Below, in pieces: positions 1-11,310 of a stretch of DNA of 64,000 bases. How positions within the stretch are numbered: position 1 is the first letter of the stretch; each line of letters begins with the position of its first letter. The stretch spans positions 38,186,544 to 38,250,543 of the forward strand of contig OY288246.1 of assembly GCA_958450325.1 (NCBI GenBank). The letters run 5' to 3'. Source of the stretch: Agrostemma githago (taxonomy: Eukaryota > Streptophyta > Magnoliopsida > Caryophyllales > Caryophyllaceae). The translations under genes were made by a program, and so were the position numbers. The notes under the pieces were generated by a model. It saw only the letters and a program-made list of their open reading frames with translations, searched no databases and was not told the origin of the DNA.

Positions 1-2062
1 CCACCCACTTGGCATGCCTTGCACTTAGTTTTTGTTGGCCATTGATGTACTTTAAGGAATCATGATCTGAATGGAGAACAAAGTGGTTAGTACGAAGATA
101 ATGACTCCAATGATCAAGAGCTCTTACTATGGCATAGAACTCCTTGTCGTAGGTGCAATAATTCAGCCTTGCTCCATTAAGTTTTTCTGAAAAATAGGCA
201 ATGAGGTGCCTATTTTGCACAAGGACAGCACCAATTCCTACTCCACTAGCGTCACATTCAACCTTAAATGGTTTAGAGAAATCAGGAAGAGCTAGAATAG
301 GAGTGGAACACAACTTTTCTTTGATGGTTTCAAAAGCATATTGAGCAGCCATGGACCAAACGAACGTACCCTTCTTCAAACACTCGGTGATAGTTGTGAT
401 GGTGCTAAAGTCTTTAATGAACCTCCTGTAGAAAGAAGCCAGCCCATGGAATGATCTTACTTCAATTATGGTAGAAGGGATTGGCTAAGTGCGGATGGAC
501 TCTATCTTGGTTTGATCAACGGATACTCCATCTTTTGTCACCACATAGCCAAGGAACACCACGCTTTCTACAAAGAAAGCACACTTCTCCTTCTTGCCAA
601 AGAGTTGCTGTTTGCGTAGTGTCTCAAATAGTAGCCTTAAGTGCTCCATATGCTCCGTCAAAGACCTGCTATAAACAAGAATATCATCCAAATAAACCAC
701 AATGAATCGACCTGCTTAAGTAGCCTTGAGTACTTCATTCATTAGCTTCATGAATGTGCTTGGAGCGTTGGTGAGACCAAATGGCATGACCGTCCATTCA
801 TAGAGCCCATGCTTAGTCTTGAATGTTGTCTTCCACTCATCCCCCTCTCTCATTCTAATTTGATGATACCCACTTCTCAAATCGATTTTGGAGAAGACCA
901 CAGCCCCATGAAGCTCATCCAACATATCATCCAATCCTGGAATAGGATATCTATATTTGATGGTAATGTTGTTAACTGCCCTACTATCCACACACATTCT
1001 CCAAGTTCCATCCTTCTTGGGTACTAAAAGGACTGGAACTGCACAAGGACTAAGGCTTTCACGTACATACCCTCAACTCATTAATTCATCAATTTGTCCT
1101 TGCAATTCCCTAGTCTCCTCTGGATTACACCTATAGGCTGCCTTATTTGGTAAGGCCGCTCCTGGAACGAGGTCAATTTGGTGTTCTATGCCTCGAATAG
1201 GTGGTAAACCAGCTGGTAATTCCTTAGGGAAAACGTCCTCAAACTCATGTAACAATTCCTCAAATGGTTTTCCCTCAAGCCCATTCTCAACTACTATGGG
1301 TTCCTCTCTAGTAACCATGACGAAGACACGTTCCCCTCCTTGTAAGGCCCGCTCTACTTCACTTTCACTCGCAAATATGGTGAGGTTGGGTTTCTTAGTT
1401 TTGTTAGCTGCCATTGCACGAACAGCTTGAGGTGTCATGGTTTTTATCACGATATTCTTTCCCTTATCCCTCAATTCGTATTCATTCTTCCTCCCATGGT
1501 GTACTACATCCCTATCAAACTGCCAAGGACGTCCTATAAGTATATGACACGCATCCATAGGAATGACATCACATAAAACCTCATTGACATAAGACCCCAT
1601 GGTTAAACCCACTCTTACTTGCTTAGTAACCCTCACTTTGTTCCCATCGTCCAACCAATGTAGTGCATAAGGTTTAGGGTGACTGGTAGTGATTAGGCCT
1701 AAGTTGGTTACCATTTCAGTTGAGGCAACATTTGAGCGACTACCCCCATCAATTATCAAGCTACACCATTTGTTGTTAACTTGACATTTAGGGTGAAAGA
1801 GTTGATCTCTTTGTTCAGTGTTATGAGGGATGGGGTTGACATGAAGTGTACGTAGTACCAAAACAGTATCATACGTTGGGGGTTCATAATCCTCTCTTTC
1901 TTCCTCTTCTTCCTCACTAAACACAGCCCCTATGCGTTGCTCTTCTTCCCACATCTCATCTCTGAAAGGCATTATTTCTCTCAAAGTCATGACTCTCCTA
2001 TTAGGACAAGCATTTTTATAGTGACCAAAGCCTTGACACTTGAAGCAACGTACTTTGGACAA
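1..2062 (-). pseudogene. pol: pol of family A: protease, RT, RNase H (nonsense mutations)
   Basis: One reading frame runs from the CCHC knuckle near 2060 down to the window edge with three in-frame stops: TGA at 1073-1075, a stop at 713-715 just before the RT catalytic block, and TAG at 485-487. Visible in order: zinc knuckle, protease-like active site IIDGGS with its GRPWQFDRD flap, RT with VDSRAVN, MPFGLTNAP and the catalytic YLDD, the RSFHGLASFYRRF connection, then RNase H from about 330 to 1. Integrase would be further left. All stops are single-codon events in an otherwise aligned frame, consistent with decay by point mutation after insertion. Confidence 0.9.
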
Positions 2063-2822
2063 ACTAGTTTCAGTGGGTGTCTTAGTTGTGGGTTGAGTTG
2101 GGTTACTCTTAATGGTAAGGGATTGATTAGTGTTAACCGAATTTGCTTTGTTATCCCCTCACTACCTGACCAAGTATGGTTCTTACTGGACTCACTCTCA
2201 TGCTTGGTTTTCCCTTGTGCCTCAATTTTCAAACATAACCCACACAAAGTATCAAAATCAGAGTATGGACATAAATCAACTGTATTAGCAATACTACGAT
2301 TTAACCCACGTAAAAACCTAGCCATTTTTATCTCTTCGTTTTCTTCTCCTTCCCCCATTAATACCAAGTTCTCAAACTCCTTAATGTACTCGCTAACACT
2401 CATCCTTTCTTGTATGAGATTAACAATTATAAGGATAACTTATGCGTGGTTGGAACGTACCTCTTGCGTATCTTTCGTTTCGAGGATTACCAAGAAGAAG
2501 TATTACCCTTTCCATCTCTGGTGCGTTGTATTTTCAGCCCTTCATACCAAAGGGAAGCTCCTTTGCTTAGCTTCAGAATTGCGCACTTGCACCTCTCCTC
2601 GTCCTCCAAGTCTTTGAAATCAAAGAGCTTCTCAATGCTCCTTTCCCATTCCAAGTAAACTTCAGGATCAGTACCTCCAATGAACTCCGAGAGTTCGTTC
2701 ACTTTGATTCTGTCTACCGGCTCTCTTCTTGCTTGGAAACTAGAATTCATGGGCTGGTAGTTCTCCAATGCTCTCTTTTGGTGTTCCATGAAGTTAGGGT
2801 CGTCAAAGTTCACTCTTGCCAT
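1987..2822 (-). pseudogene. gag: gag of family A retroelement (frameshifted)
   Basis: Starts at the ATG at 2822, 24 bases inside the primer-binding site, and is colinear with the intact gag at 20412-22568. The first block (2822-2487) ends early after a frame change; a second block (2403-2160) is in another frame; the CCHC zinc knuckle (about 2030-2060) is in the pol frame, so there is another shift near 2150-2165. Gag would form the nucleocapsid that packages element RNA. Two frame changes make it non-functional. The zinc knuckle and the acidic-basic gag core are visible; nothing suggests a host gene. Confidence 0.85.
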
Positions 2823-2845
2823 GCTTTAGTTCTAGGAAGACCAAA

Positions 2846-2857
2846 GCTCTGATACCA
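2846..2857 (-). other. Primer-binding site, tRNA-iMet type
   Basis: Reads TGGTATCAGAGC on the minus strand, 4 bases inside the LTR; it matches the standard plant initiator tRNA-Met primer site. Confidence 0.9.
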
Positions 2858-2861
2858 CTAA

Positions 2862-3652
2862 TGATGTGAGTTAGAATGAACTTTGAACAAGTGATTTGGT
2901 GATTGATAGTAAATTGAAAAGAACGAAACAAAGCAATGAAATCAAATTGAAATAGTTGTTGTAAAGTGATGATAGAACGTAACCAAAGATAGTGTGCTAA
3001 GTGAGATAGACCTATACCTCAACGAAGCGAGTGCTAATTCAAACACTTGATTGAAATAGCGAGTATAGAGCTTGTAACGCGACTTACTCGAATACTTTGT
3101 CTTGTGAACTACAAAGACAAAAAGGAAAGCAAGGCTTAACTCAGATTTTGTTTGATGAAGATTCAATGATTTTATTCATCAAGTACTTGGCTATTTATAG
3201 TCAAGTAACACGTCCCAAATAAGGCTCCAACCAGAAGTAGTCAAGCCTCATTATGGGGTTACAAACTACTAAGCGATAATAACTCTAAGTACAAAGAATT
3301 AGGGAGTAAATACATTGAACCAAAATGAGTACATTCATCCTCTATTTATGCTCCAAATATGATGCTTTCCCCTTTGTGTGCTCGGCTGGTTTGGAGTGTG
3401 AATGAGCTTTATTAGTGTATGAAAGCAATAACTCCAATTGCTTGTTATTTGAACTTGGAAATCAGAATAGAGCAATGTATGTTCTTGCTCTTTTATTCAG
3501 TCCAAGTAGGTGTTCACAAGAGCTAGTTTAGCACTAGAAGAAGACACGCTACTAGACTTGAAGGAGGGACTAAGGGGGTTGGACTTGAACCATTTGGAGC
3601 TAGTGTGAGTTCCTTGAGTTCTTGGTCTGTTGTTGCTTCTTCATTCGGATCA
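2862..3652 (-). repeat. 5' LTR of family A element
   Basis: 791 bp, bounded on the plus strand by TGATGTGAG and TTCGGATCA. It is homologous to the solo LTR at 4618-5293 and to the LTR pair at 19716-20535 and 22610-23373. It contains no convincing gene. Confidence 0.9.
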
Positions 3653-5587
3653 ACAGTTGAAGAAGACCTGAGTAGACCTCACTATATTGCAACTCCTGGT
3701 CAGGTTGAAGGAGCATCGAGAGGCACTTACTAAGGCCCTCGATCAAATCAATATCGACTCCATGGTTACCCCTGCTGAAATGGTAGCCACTGTCCTACCC
3801 CATCTAAAGGGCAAAGCTAAGGAAGAAGGTCCACTGATTACCTTCTCCGAGTCCGATCTACCACCATTCGGGGCTCCCCCCAACTTAGCCCTTTATATTA
3901 CGGTGATTTTCCACGGGAAGTACCTCCCGATGACCCTAATTGATAACGGGTTTGAGGAACGTCCTTCCTTTATGGACCGCTAAAGCCCTCGGCATTACTG
4001 AGGCTGACTACATCCCGACTGCTCAAACCATCTAGGCTTTTGATGGGAGCTCAAAGTCGGTAGCTGGGGCCATAAAACTGACCATCATAACGGGCCCAGT
4101 GGAAAAGGAGCTTGAATTCCAGGTGATCGACGTCACCTCTTCCTTCAACCTACTCCTAGGGAGGCCATGGATCCACGCTGTCAAAGCGGTATCCTCCACC
4201 CTTCACCGAAAAATTAAGTTGCCCCTACATGATAGTGTTATCACCTTGGAGGTGACCCCTATGACCGTGGCTAGCTGCAACGCCACGAGCCGTACGAACC
4301 TTTGGGGGGTTCGATTTTGTAGGGATGATCGAGGAGGAATATCTCTTCAGGCCCTACTTCACCACTAGCATCGACACGATGCTACAGAATTTAGGGTACT
4401 TTTCGGGGGCTACCTCCAGACCTTATCTTCCAGATGGGAAGATCATTGAGGTCCTTAAGGACGAAGACTCTCACTTCGGCCTCAGTTATGCTACAACACC
4501 GGGCAACGTTGTTCGAGCAGGCTTCGAAAAAGCCTGCAATCTAATTAAGGGTATCCACTTGAGCTCTTATAGCCCACGAATGACTGACTACTTTGTCACG
4601 CCGGTATTTGGGGCAATTGATGTGAGTTAAGATGAACTTTGAACAAGTTGTATGGAGGTTGATAGTATTATGAGATGAACGAAAGATAAGCAACAAAACA
4701 GAATGTAGTGATTGTTTGTAAGGATGATAGAACCGTAACCAAGGGATAGTATGCTTAGTCAATCGAGTGTTTGAATTAGCGAGTATAGAGCTTGTAACGC
4801 GACTAACTCTAGTACTTTGTCTTGTAAGCTACAAGGACGAAAGAAAAGCTTAGCTTTACTCAGTTTTGTGTTATGAAGATTTAATGGTATTATTTATCAA
4901 ATTGATGGCTATATATAGCCTACAAAACGTCCCCAAACCAGAATGGTCAAGGGTGATACAAACAAAGTTTAAGGTGATACAAACAAAGCTTAAGGAGCTA
5001 AAAACAAAGCTAAAGAAAGGAACTTAGACGCGGTAAACATGTGAACACAATCAGCCACTAATCAGCCTATTAACTCCGGTGCACTTCCCTTGCTTGAATG
5101 AGTGTGAACCCAAGTTAATGCATCCATATGGTCTTGACTAATTGCTCTTTTACTCGGTCCAAGTACGAGCTAGCTCAACATTTGAAGAAGGCACACCACT
5201 AGACTTGAAGGAGGTGCTAAGGTGGATGGACTAGGACCATTTGGAGCTAGTGTGACTTCATTGAATTCTTTAGTTGCTTCTTCATTCGGATCAGCCATCC
5301 TGGTTGGTCTAATCCGACAAACTATCGCATATCACGGGACCCAATTGGCCCGGGATTGCTATTATATCCTGGATGACGTGTTCACGCTCATCCAATCGGG
5401 GCCGAGCGAAGGCGCTGAGGATGTTGAGCCCGCGCTGGGGCTACTGTTCGGGGAAGACATGATAGCTCTGACCCCTAAAGAAGACTTGGTCAACCTCATC
5501 CTCCGTAGCAATAGGTTCGACCCGACCAAGCTTATCTCGGATTTTGGCTCCGAGACGGGAAACAGGGCTTGGAGGAAGACTGCTAAA
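3653..5587 (+). pseudogene. Old Tat-lineage gag/protease fragment
   Basis: Colinear with about 45690-46930 of the complete Tat element (roughly 85-90% identical by eye), once the solo LTR at 4618-5293 is removed. It covers the end of gag and the whole protease: the YLPMTL...DNGF region is altered from the intact copy's DDGSA active site, followed by the LLGRPWIHAVKAVSSTLHRK block. Frameshifts and a premature stop (TAG at about 4033) break it. Homology stops abruptly at about 5587, where Harbinger sequence begins; no LTR is seen, so this is an internal fragment. It is a truncated relic of the family that is represented intact at 40168-56747. Confidence 0.88.
4618..5293 (-). repeat. Solo LTR of family A inside the Tat fragment
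   Basis: 676-bp LTR bounded by TGATGTGAG and TTCGGATCA, homologous to the LTR at 2862-3652. It interrupts the Tat protease reading frame and is flanked by GCAAT (4613-4617) and GCCAT (5294-5298), a 5-bp TSD with one later mismatch. No internal region remains, so it is the product of LTR-LTR recombination. Confidence 0.9.
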
Positions 5588-6732
5588 TCATCCTTTTTTT
5601 GCTTCTTTTTGGAGCTACATGAAGTACTGTCGACACTTGAACTCATACCATCATAACCCTCCTCATCCATTATAGCTGCACCCTCCTCAAGATGTTCCGA
5701 TCCATCACCAAGTGCTCGATCCGGACCAAGTAACACAGACATGTCGTCCCAATGATCGATAAACCTATTGGAATAAGATGAAGCAACTGGGTTGATCTGC
5801 AATAGTTATATTAATATCGAGTAAGATGAAGCAAGTCATATAGAGGAGCATATAATTAAGAGAAACAAAATCTCAATATATAATTAAGAGGAGCTTTGTA
5901 GGCTTCTCAGTTGTCGCACATTCAACTCCCTCTGATTAAGCAAATACTCAATCTTCAGAATGCAATGCATTGCTGCAAACTAACCTCATGAATGAATCCC
6001 AAGTTTCCCTTTCTACTTCCATCACACTCATACTCATGTAAGCAAGACCCTCACACACCATATATAACACAATTCCATACACACGGACCGGATACCATAC
6101 ACCACTCACCCATTTCCTACTTGAAGCAATTACTGCTTACTACAGCCTGCAACATCATTTCTTTCATTTGTTCAAATAAATGAGGCTACCAAAATGACCT
6201 TATATTTACACAAAACCAAATACTTCTACTACTACCGAGTATCAATCAGTATAATCGCACACAGTAATCTGCAACTGAGACGGATCTTGATCAGGTACAT
6301 AGTGCCTGATGAAGCAAGTCGGACCTGAGGCATCTAAGTAAGAGAAACAAATATAAAGAGTGAGATGTGTACCTCAATATACGCCTTCCATTCGTCCATC
6401 TCTTCTATTGGTACAACCACCATCTTCCTCTCCTCATCCCACTTGAATTTGGTTTGTGTTCTTATCTCCATGATTACTCCATAGTGCTTTCTCCAATTCT
6501 TATCACGGTTCCTCACATTTTCGGTACTAAGAGACATGTCTAACTTTTTTCTTATTTCATCTACCACAGCTTGGTAGGATTGAGGCTTCCATTCACCATC
6601 TCCTTTATTCCCTTGAATTACTTGATCATACAACACCATGATTAGAATAGAATCCATTTGTTGGGTCCAAGTAATATATCCTCTTTTCTTAGGTTGGGTA
6701 GAACTAGAAGCTTGTTTTCTTTTTTCACTCAT
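5588..6732 (-). pseudogene. Harbinger-associated MYB/SANT-like protein (3' end lost)
   Basis: Exon 1 (6732-6373) encodes a Lys-rich start, then a trihelix/MYB-like domain with the W-W spacing TWTQQMD...NWRKHYG and the DEWKAYIE end, closing at a GT donor. After an intron of about 576 bp, exon 2 (5796 downward, AG acceptor at 5797-5798) continues with the FIDHWDDM...GPDRALG block seen after this domain in plant Myb/SANT-like proteins, then a Ser/Lys-rich stretch. The frame runs into Tat-derived sequence at 5587, so the natural C-terminus is missing. In Harbinger elements this second protein binds the transposon ends and helps import the transposase into the nucleus. The exon 1 ORF is itself undamaged. 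Confidence 0.82.
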
Positions 6733-6926
6733 GACCTACAAATAATGAAAATATCAACTTTTAAACATTTTATAAAAAAAACAGCAATATGATGCTACGT
6801 AAACAACACTATATTATCTAGGAATTACGTAAAAGTTGAGAGGTCGATGTGGAAACAAGTAAGAACATCTAGGAACCCAACAAAATATATAGTAAAGTAT
6901 GACTCACCGTTAGAAATAAACATCAT

Positions 6927-7034
6927 TTAGGCCCTTCTCGCTCGATAATTTTTCCACATTTCCATTGCAAGGTCGTCCCTGAATTTATTCCAACTAGGGG
7001 TTTCTCTAACGGGCGCTACATAATCCTCTTCACT
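6927..7034 (-). pseudogene. C-terminal remnant of Harbinger transposase
   Basis: Reads in one frame from the CACTA left terminus: an acidic stretch, then SWNKFRDDLAMEMWKNY and a TAA stop at 6927-6929. This W-FRD-LA-MW pattern is the usual last 20-30 residues of plant PIF transposases. It is the continuation of the gene at 14206-15190, separated from it by the CACTA insertion. About 50-60 residues that should lie between the two parts (the LLHN region) are absent. Confidence 0.78.
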
Positions 7035-7345
7035 CACTACTACAAAACATCAAATAGACATGGGTCGTTTTCTCTAATAGACATGGGTTTCGCGACCCAT
7101 GTTAATATGAGTGACATCTATTGTCAAATACTTATACATAGGTCGTATGACCTATGTCTATCTAAAACATAGACATGGGTTTTTCTAATAACCCATGTCT
7201 ATTGTTATATTAGACATAGGTTTCCAGAATTAACCCATGTCTATTTATAAATATAGACATGGGTTTTTTGTTTGCCCTATGTTTATTGTCATAGTATAGA
7301 CATGGGTTATGTTGTACGCCCTATGTCTATTGAACTGCTAAATCA
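7035..7345. repeat. CACTA left terminus and subterminal repeats
   Basis: Starts with CACTACTACAAAA and holds at least seven copies of (A/T)TAGACATGGGT(T) or its complement, mostly spaced 20-60 bp. Such clustered short subterminal repeats are the usual binding sites for the CACTA TNPA-type protein. Confidence 0.85.
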
Positions 7346-7520
7346 CAAAAAAAAAAAATAGGCGCACCATTCTCACATAAATAGTAATTAAATTTTATTA
7401 ATAACAAAACAGTTAATTATAGCCAATTAATTATAGCCACAAGACATTATCTCTCTTCCTTCCACACTATAGAGATACAAATCAAAATTGAATACCAAAT
7501 CAGGAAACCTAATAGACATG

Positions 7521-7785
7521 CTAAAGACATGCTAATAAAGCGGCTAGAGTTAAGACACCGTTGCTCATGATGTTTCTCTTAACCTTTCTCCAAAATATCT
7601 CCTGCCAATCAAACAAGGGTTAACAACATTTAATGATTCATATTTCATGCTAATTTTGCTGACTGCGTCGTGAAACAGGTAAAAGTTACATAAGTAGGGT
7701 TGAGTAAGTACTAACCAATTCGTACTGCAGTTCCTCATTTTCTAGAACCACGCGGGATCTCTCCTCTAGCTTTGAAACCAAATCC
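7521..7785 (-). pseudogene. Unidentified 3' exons, coiled coil plus hydrophobic tail
   Basis: Two exon-like blocks with proper splice signals. The first (7785-7716, after an AG and before GTTAGT) encodes a 23-residue coiled-coil-like stretch with EERSRVVLENEEL. The second (7601-7521) follows an AG acceptor and encodes EIFWRKVKRNIM, then a short hydrophobic stretch VLTLAALLACL and a TAG stop. I do not recognise the parent gene. Orientation and context make it the fifth captured fragment in the CACTA element; it would supply the last exon of any minus-strand chimeric transcript. Confidence 0.5.
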
Positions 7786-7977
7786 CTAAAATAGTAATTG
7801 CATCAAATCTACCAGCAATCCTAGGTATCTCCATCTAATTTGATTGTGGATGGAAACCTTTTCAACCAGCCAAATAATGGCAGCAACCAATCACAAGGAA
7901 ACCCAGAAATATTCCTAGATGTGAACTGAATGCCTAGCCAAAATCTCTGATTAAAGAATGAGAGTTTCAAAATATAC

Positions 7978-10318
7978 CTTGGCCCTGCAAAGCGAGAAGA
8001 GATCGCCCTAAAGTCTAGAATTCTTTTTCCACATCAGGTGCTACAATGCCCTCATTGTAATGTGAAGCAGCAGAATTGAGCAAAGCTAAACAAGCAGTTA
8101 TAACCCAAACTTCACGTATGTAAAAGGGCAGTTTCCGCTGGATGACCATCAAAGAAATCTCAGTAACAAAGCCCCATGCGAAAAGTCTTAATGAAAATAC
8201 AAGTAAGCTTGCACTAAGAATAAGAGTAAGGAGACGGAATCACTTATAGCACAGAAATGTTTCTTCGGTAAAATATGAAGATGTATGTTGTACCTCATAG
8301 ACTGATAACACTCTTGAGAAGCTTATAATAAATTATTCACCTCTAGATGCTACCTCGAATGGACGATTCAACTTGAAAAGAAGCTGCAAATATCAGAACA
8401 GATCTTTCTATAAGTAATGAATAGTCAATTCTCAATGTGGAAAAGTTATGTACATGTGGAATCACATATGAAAATAATTAAAAGATTATAATACTATCCA
8501 GCCAGCACAACTGCATAATGTGTCAAAGGCAAATGGCTTGAATCATTTTTATTTTACAAAGTAATACGAACGAATAAAAAGGCTAGCAGGCTGTCTACAC
8601 CTTTGCTTGGCATGCAAAAAGATACTGGCGGAACTCAAACTCTCTAAACGAGTCATCTTAAACAATTTGCGCGAGCGGTTTGCTTCCAGGATATAGCAAT
8701 GTTGCCTGATCATCACCTTGGTCCTTTCCACCAAACTCCTTTCGCTTTGAAGTCACATTGACTACATCACCAATCATAGTTATAAAATGTACTTTACTCT
8801 TCAAACTCACTCCTTTTTATTGAAGTAGCCCATGGACCCACTCTTCATGAAGATGCGCCATCTCAAACATAAATGCTAGGCTTTCCTAAAGCTACTGTGC
8901 CTCAGTCATAAGTCTAAACAAATTCGAAGGAAATACAAGTGTACAGCTAGTACTAGGACACCACAGCACCTCATATGATTTTACTCAGGTTGAAACATTT
9001 AACACTGAAGTCCATGATAGCCCTCTTAGAAAAATTCCAAAAAGGAGAGGCAACAAAGAGAGTAAGAGTCTTGAAACAATCCATACTGATAGCTAGTTCA
9101 AAAAAATTATCTTCAAAAGCCAAAAAAACAACATTACCCCATTAATGTTATAAAGATAAATCCTCAAACCTTCAGAATAAAGAAGTTACAAAAGTTCCAG
9201 ACTGGCATGAATCGCTGCCCGCTCAGCATTCGGATATCATCCTCATAAAACTGCACACGTCGATCCAATGTATTACGGATGCATTCGATAATCTTGGACT
9301 CAAAGTCTTCCCGAAAAATTTCTTCTGGTTCATGTATATCTAACTTGCAGCACCTAGGTGACACAATAAGTATAAAAGGCACATCACATAAAAAGAGGGC
9401 TACAACCTAAGAAAATCATCAATAAAGTGCATGATTAATATACCGCTCTGTCCGTTCACAGATGATTGCCCCATTTCATGAATATATGTGAGGAGTATTT
9501 TATTGAAATGGGCTAGTCATTTGTGAACGGAGGGACTACTACTATTTCAGTCGGAAGACTTAAACAGACCTAATGGCTCACATGCGAGGCTATCGAGATC
9601 CTCGTAATTCAATGTGAGAAGCAACACATAACAATATTCACTACTAACACATCCAGTAACAGAAAATGGTCATCAATTTATCATAGCAGGCGAATTGTTT
9701 AGTCTCTAAACATATCAGAAGACTGGTCTAAAGAACATGGGATTTTTTTTCAAACCTAGAATCCTGAATATTATAAAAGGTGTAGCGCGTGCACTAGAAC
9801 AATTAACAATCATCAACTCCACAATATCATTTGCCAATTAATTTTCATATACTATACACTTGATCAAGGTTTTTGGTAATAGCTAGTAGGCATGTTGGTT
9901 TCTAATTGCACAAGATGGCAATGTTTGATCAAGGAGACGGCTAAGCAGCAAAAAGTTTGTGCAACAACATTACCTCAATGCCTCAAGGGCTCCAAAAAAT
10001 CGCAGGGTGCAAGGTCGAATGTATGCAACCTTACCCTTATAATGCAAACAACAAAGAGGTTGTTTTGGGATTTTTGTGGGCAAAAATAAAAACTGCGTAA
10101 TATATAACCACACATGACAAGTTGCTCTATTTCACCTTTCTCTTTTTTTTTGAGCTGAATTCTACCTCCACCTTGGCGTATACTCTTTTTGCCATCTTGG
10201 TGGCCTGATCATTGCCAGGGAGAGCTCTATTCACAAAAACTATGAACCACTCCTTTTCATCATTTTGCACAATTAACTTCACGCGAGGTTTAAGGATAGA
10301 TTTAAATTCATCAAGATC
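7978..10318 (-). pseudogene. TRS130: TRS130/TRAPPC10-like gene fragment, six exons captured
   Basis: TRS130 (CLUB) is a subunit of the TRAPP-II tethering complex at the trans-Golgi. Exons with splice signals read leftwards: 10318-10136 (DLDEFKSILKPRVKLIVQ...), 9353-9170 (CCKLDIHEPEE... to RFMPVWNFCNFFILK), 8885 to about 8842 (ESLAFMFEMAHLHEE, 3' part lost), about 8755-8601 (EFGGKDQGDDQ... FREFEFRQYLFACQAK, with one in-frame TAA), 8383-8294 (LLFKLNRPFEVASRG, one TAA) and 8137-7978 (LPFYIREVWVITACLALLNSAAS, with a frame change). Exon order matches my recollection of plant TRS130. Introns are retained, so capture was from genomic DNA. The first and last parts of the gene are absent; it is a pseudogene. 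Both the identity and the exon edges rest on reading alone. Confidence 0.82.
9443..9536. mobile_element. Stowaway-like MITE in captured TRS130 intron
   Basis: A 94-bp near-palindrome between TA dinucleotides. Right end reads inward GTCCCTCCGTTCACAAATGA, the left end a diverged version of it. This CTCCCTCCGTtC-type terminus and TA target are typical of Stowaway (Tc1/mariner) MITEs. It lies in the intron between the exons at 9353 and 10136. Confidence 0.75.
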
Positions 10319-11025
10319 CTGCAAACAAACAAAAAAGACAGCTTTAACAACGACATATAGTTAACGTCAGAACCAGATACACAAGGAGGCAAAGCTGATA
10401 ATTATCAGTGTGCATGAAAAATTCTACTATCTTCAAAATTCAAAGAGAAAAAAAATTGATCACCACTCGAGAAAAGAACAGGTTATGTTGAAAATTTCAA
10501 ATGTGGTCTGGATAAAGTTTGAAACAAACTTCTAAAAGCATATATTTATGAATTGCTGTTGAAAAAATTGCTTTGTCATTGTGGCTGACTTGGTACACTA
10601 ATAGGTCATCTCAGCGTAGCCCACATCTTATTCACCATGTTCATCTATTCTCTTATAAAAACAAAGAATGAAAGCATGCTGTAGAATTTCCAGAAATCAA
10701 TATCAGACGCATATTCAGCCATTTAATGGAGTACTTGTATAGTAAAAAATATCATATACTCTCCCCGTTCCAGAAATGAAATACAGAATGCATAGTCACT
10801 CTAATTTGATGATTTCAGGTTTTGCTTCCGGTTTTGAATTCAATTTCAGTCAATACTGAAATTGAATTTCAGGTTTTGCTTTCAGTCAATTTCAGTCATC
10901 TGATCTTGAATTGAGGTTTCACAATTGAGTTCAAAAGGGTCCGTAAATACTAAACAATCATTGAACAACGTAGCGAATATCAATACTGGTAAAAAAAACA
11001 CAGTTGAATGAGAGTAGAAAGAGAC
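10319..11025. other. CACTA interior, no gene seen
   Basis: Between the captured TRS130 and CK2 alpha exons. AT-rich, with a duplicated AATTTCAGGTTTTGCTT word near 10815-10885. I find no exon I can assign. Confidence 0.5.
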
Positions 11026-11310
11026 CTTCTTCTTAACAGGTTTGAGGATCTTGATAACACATTTCTCGTTATTAGTACAATGAACCCCTTCAAACACCTC
11101 GCTATACTTACCCCTCCCGACCTTCCTCACCACCTCGTAATCGTCTTGTTCCCTGAATCAATCAATCAATTAATTAATCAAAAAAAAATTAATCAATCAA
11201 TCAATCAAAAAATGGGTAAAGGAGCAAACCCCCATTGGACGGTGAGGGATTCGTAGTCAGAATAATCCTTAGGGCGGAGGACGTTAACGTCGAAGTACCT
11301 CCACCTTTCC
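11026..11310 (-). pseudogene. CKA: Casein kinase 2 alpha subunit, two captured N-terminal exons
   Basis: Exon 1 (about 11304-11230) encodes YFDVNVLRPKDYSDYESLTV and ends in a GG|GT donor; after an intron of 77 bp, exon 2 (11152-11026) encodes EQDDYEVVRKVGRGKYSEVF and continues through CVIKILKPVKKK to an AAG|GT donor. The Gly-rich loop GRGKYSEV, the catalytic Lys in CVIKI and the basic KKK patch of CK2 alpha are intact, but the kinase catalytic lobe is absent and the start codon is missing. CK2 alpha is the catalytic subunit of a constitutive Ser/Thr kinase. Splice phases join correctly across the intron. This is a captured fragment within the CACTA element, not a working kinase. Confidence 0.9.

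Larger units (their letters stand above)
1..3652 (-). mobile_element. Ty3/gypsy chromovirus-type element, partial (family A)
   Basis: Minus-strand LTR retrotransposon whose 3' part lies left of the window. Reading leftwards it has an LTR (2862-3652), a primer-binding site TGGTATCAGAGC (2846-2857, initiator tRNA-Met type), then gag, protease, RT and RNase H. Gene order and the CCHC, protease, YLDD and RNase H motifs are seen; assignment to chromoviruses rests on similarity of the gag/protease motifs to that clade. Both coding frames are broken, so the copy is inactive. The LTR abuts a Tat-type gag fragment at 3653, so this element inserted into that older element; the 5 bases after the LTR (ACAGT, 3653-3657) would be one side of its TSD, the other side being outside the window. 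Confidence 0.9.

Noticed and set aside
10753..10800. Second Stowaway terminus (CTCCCCGTTCC)
   Set aside because: No matching inverted end or TA-flanked partner found nearby.
7978..11310. A genuine host locus for CK2 alpha or TRS130
   Set aside because: Only a few exons of each are present, with stops and a lost exon end, and they lie between CACTA termini next to pieces of other genes.
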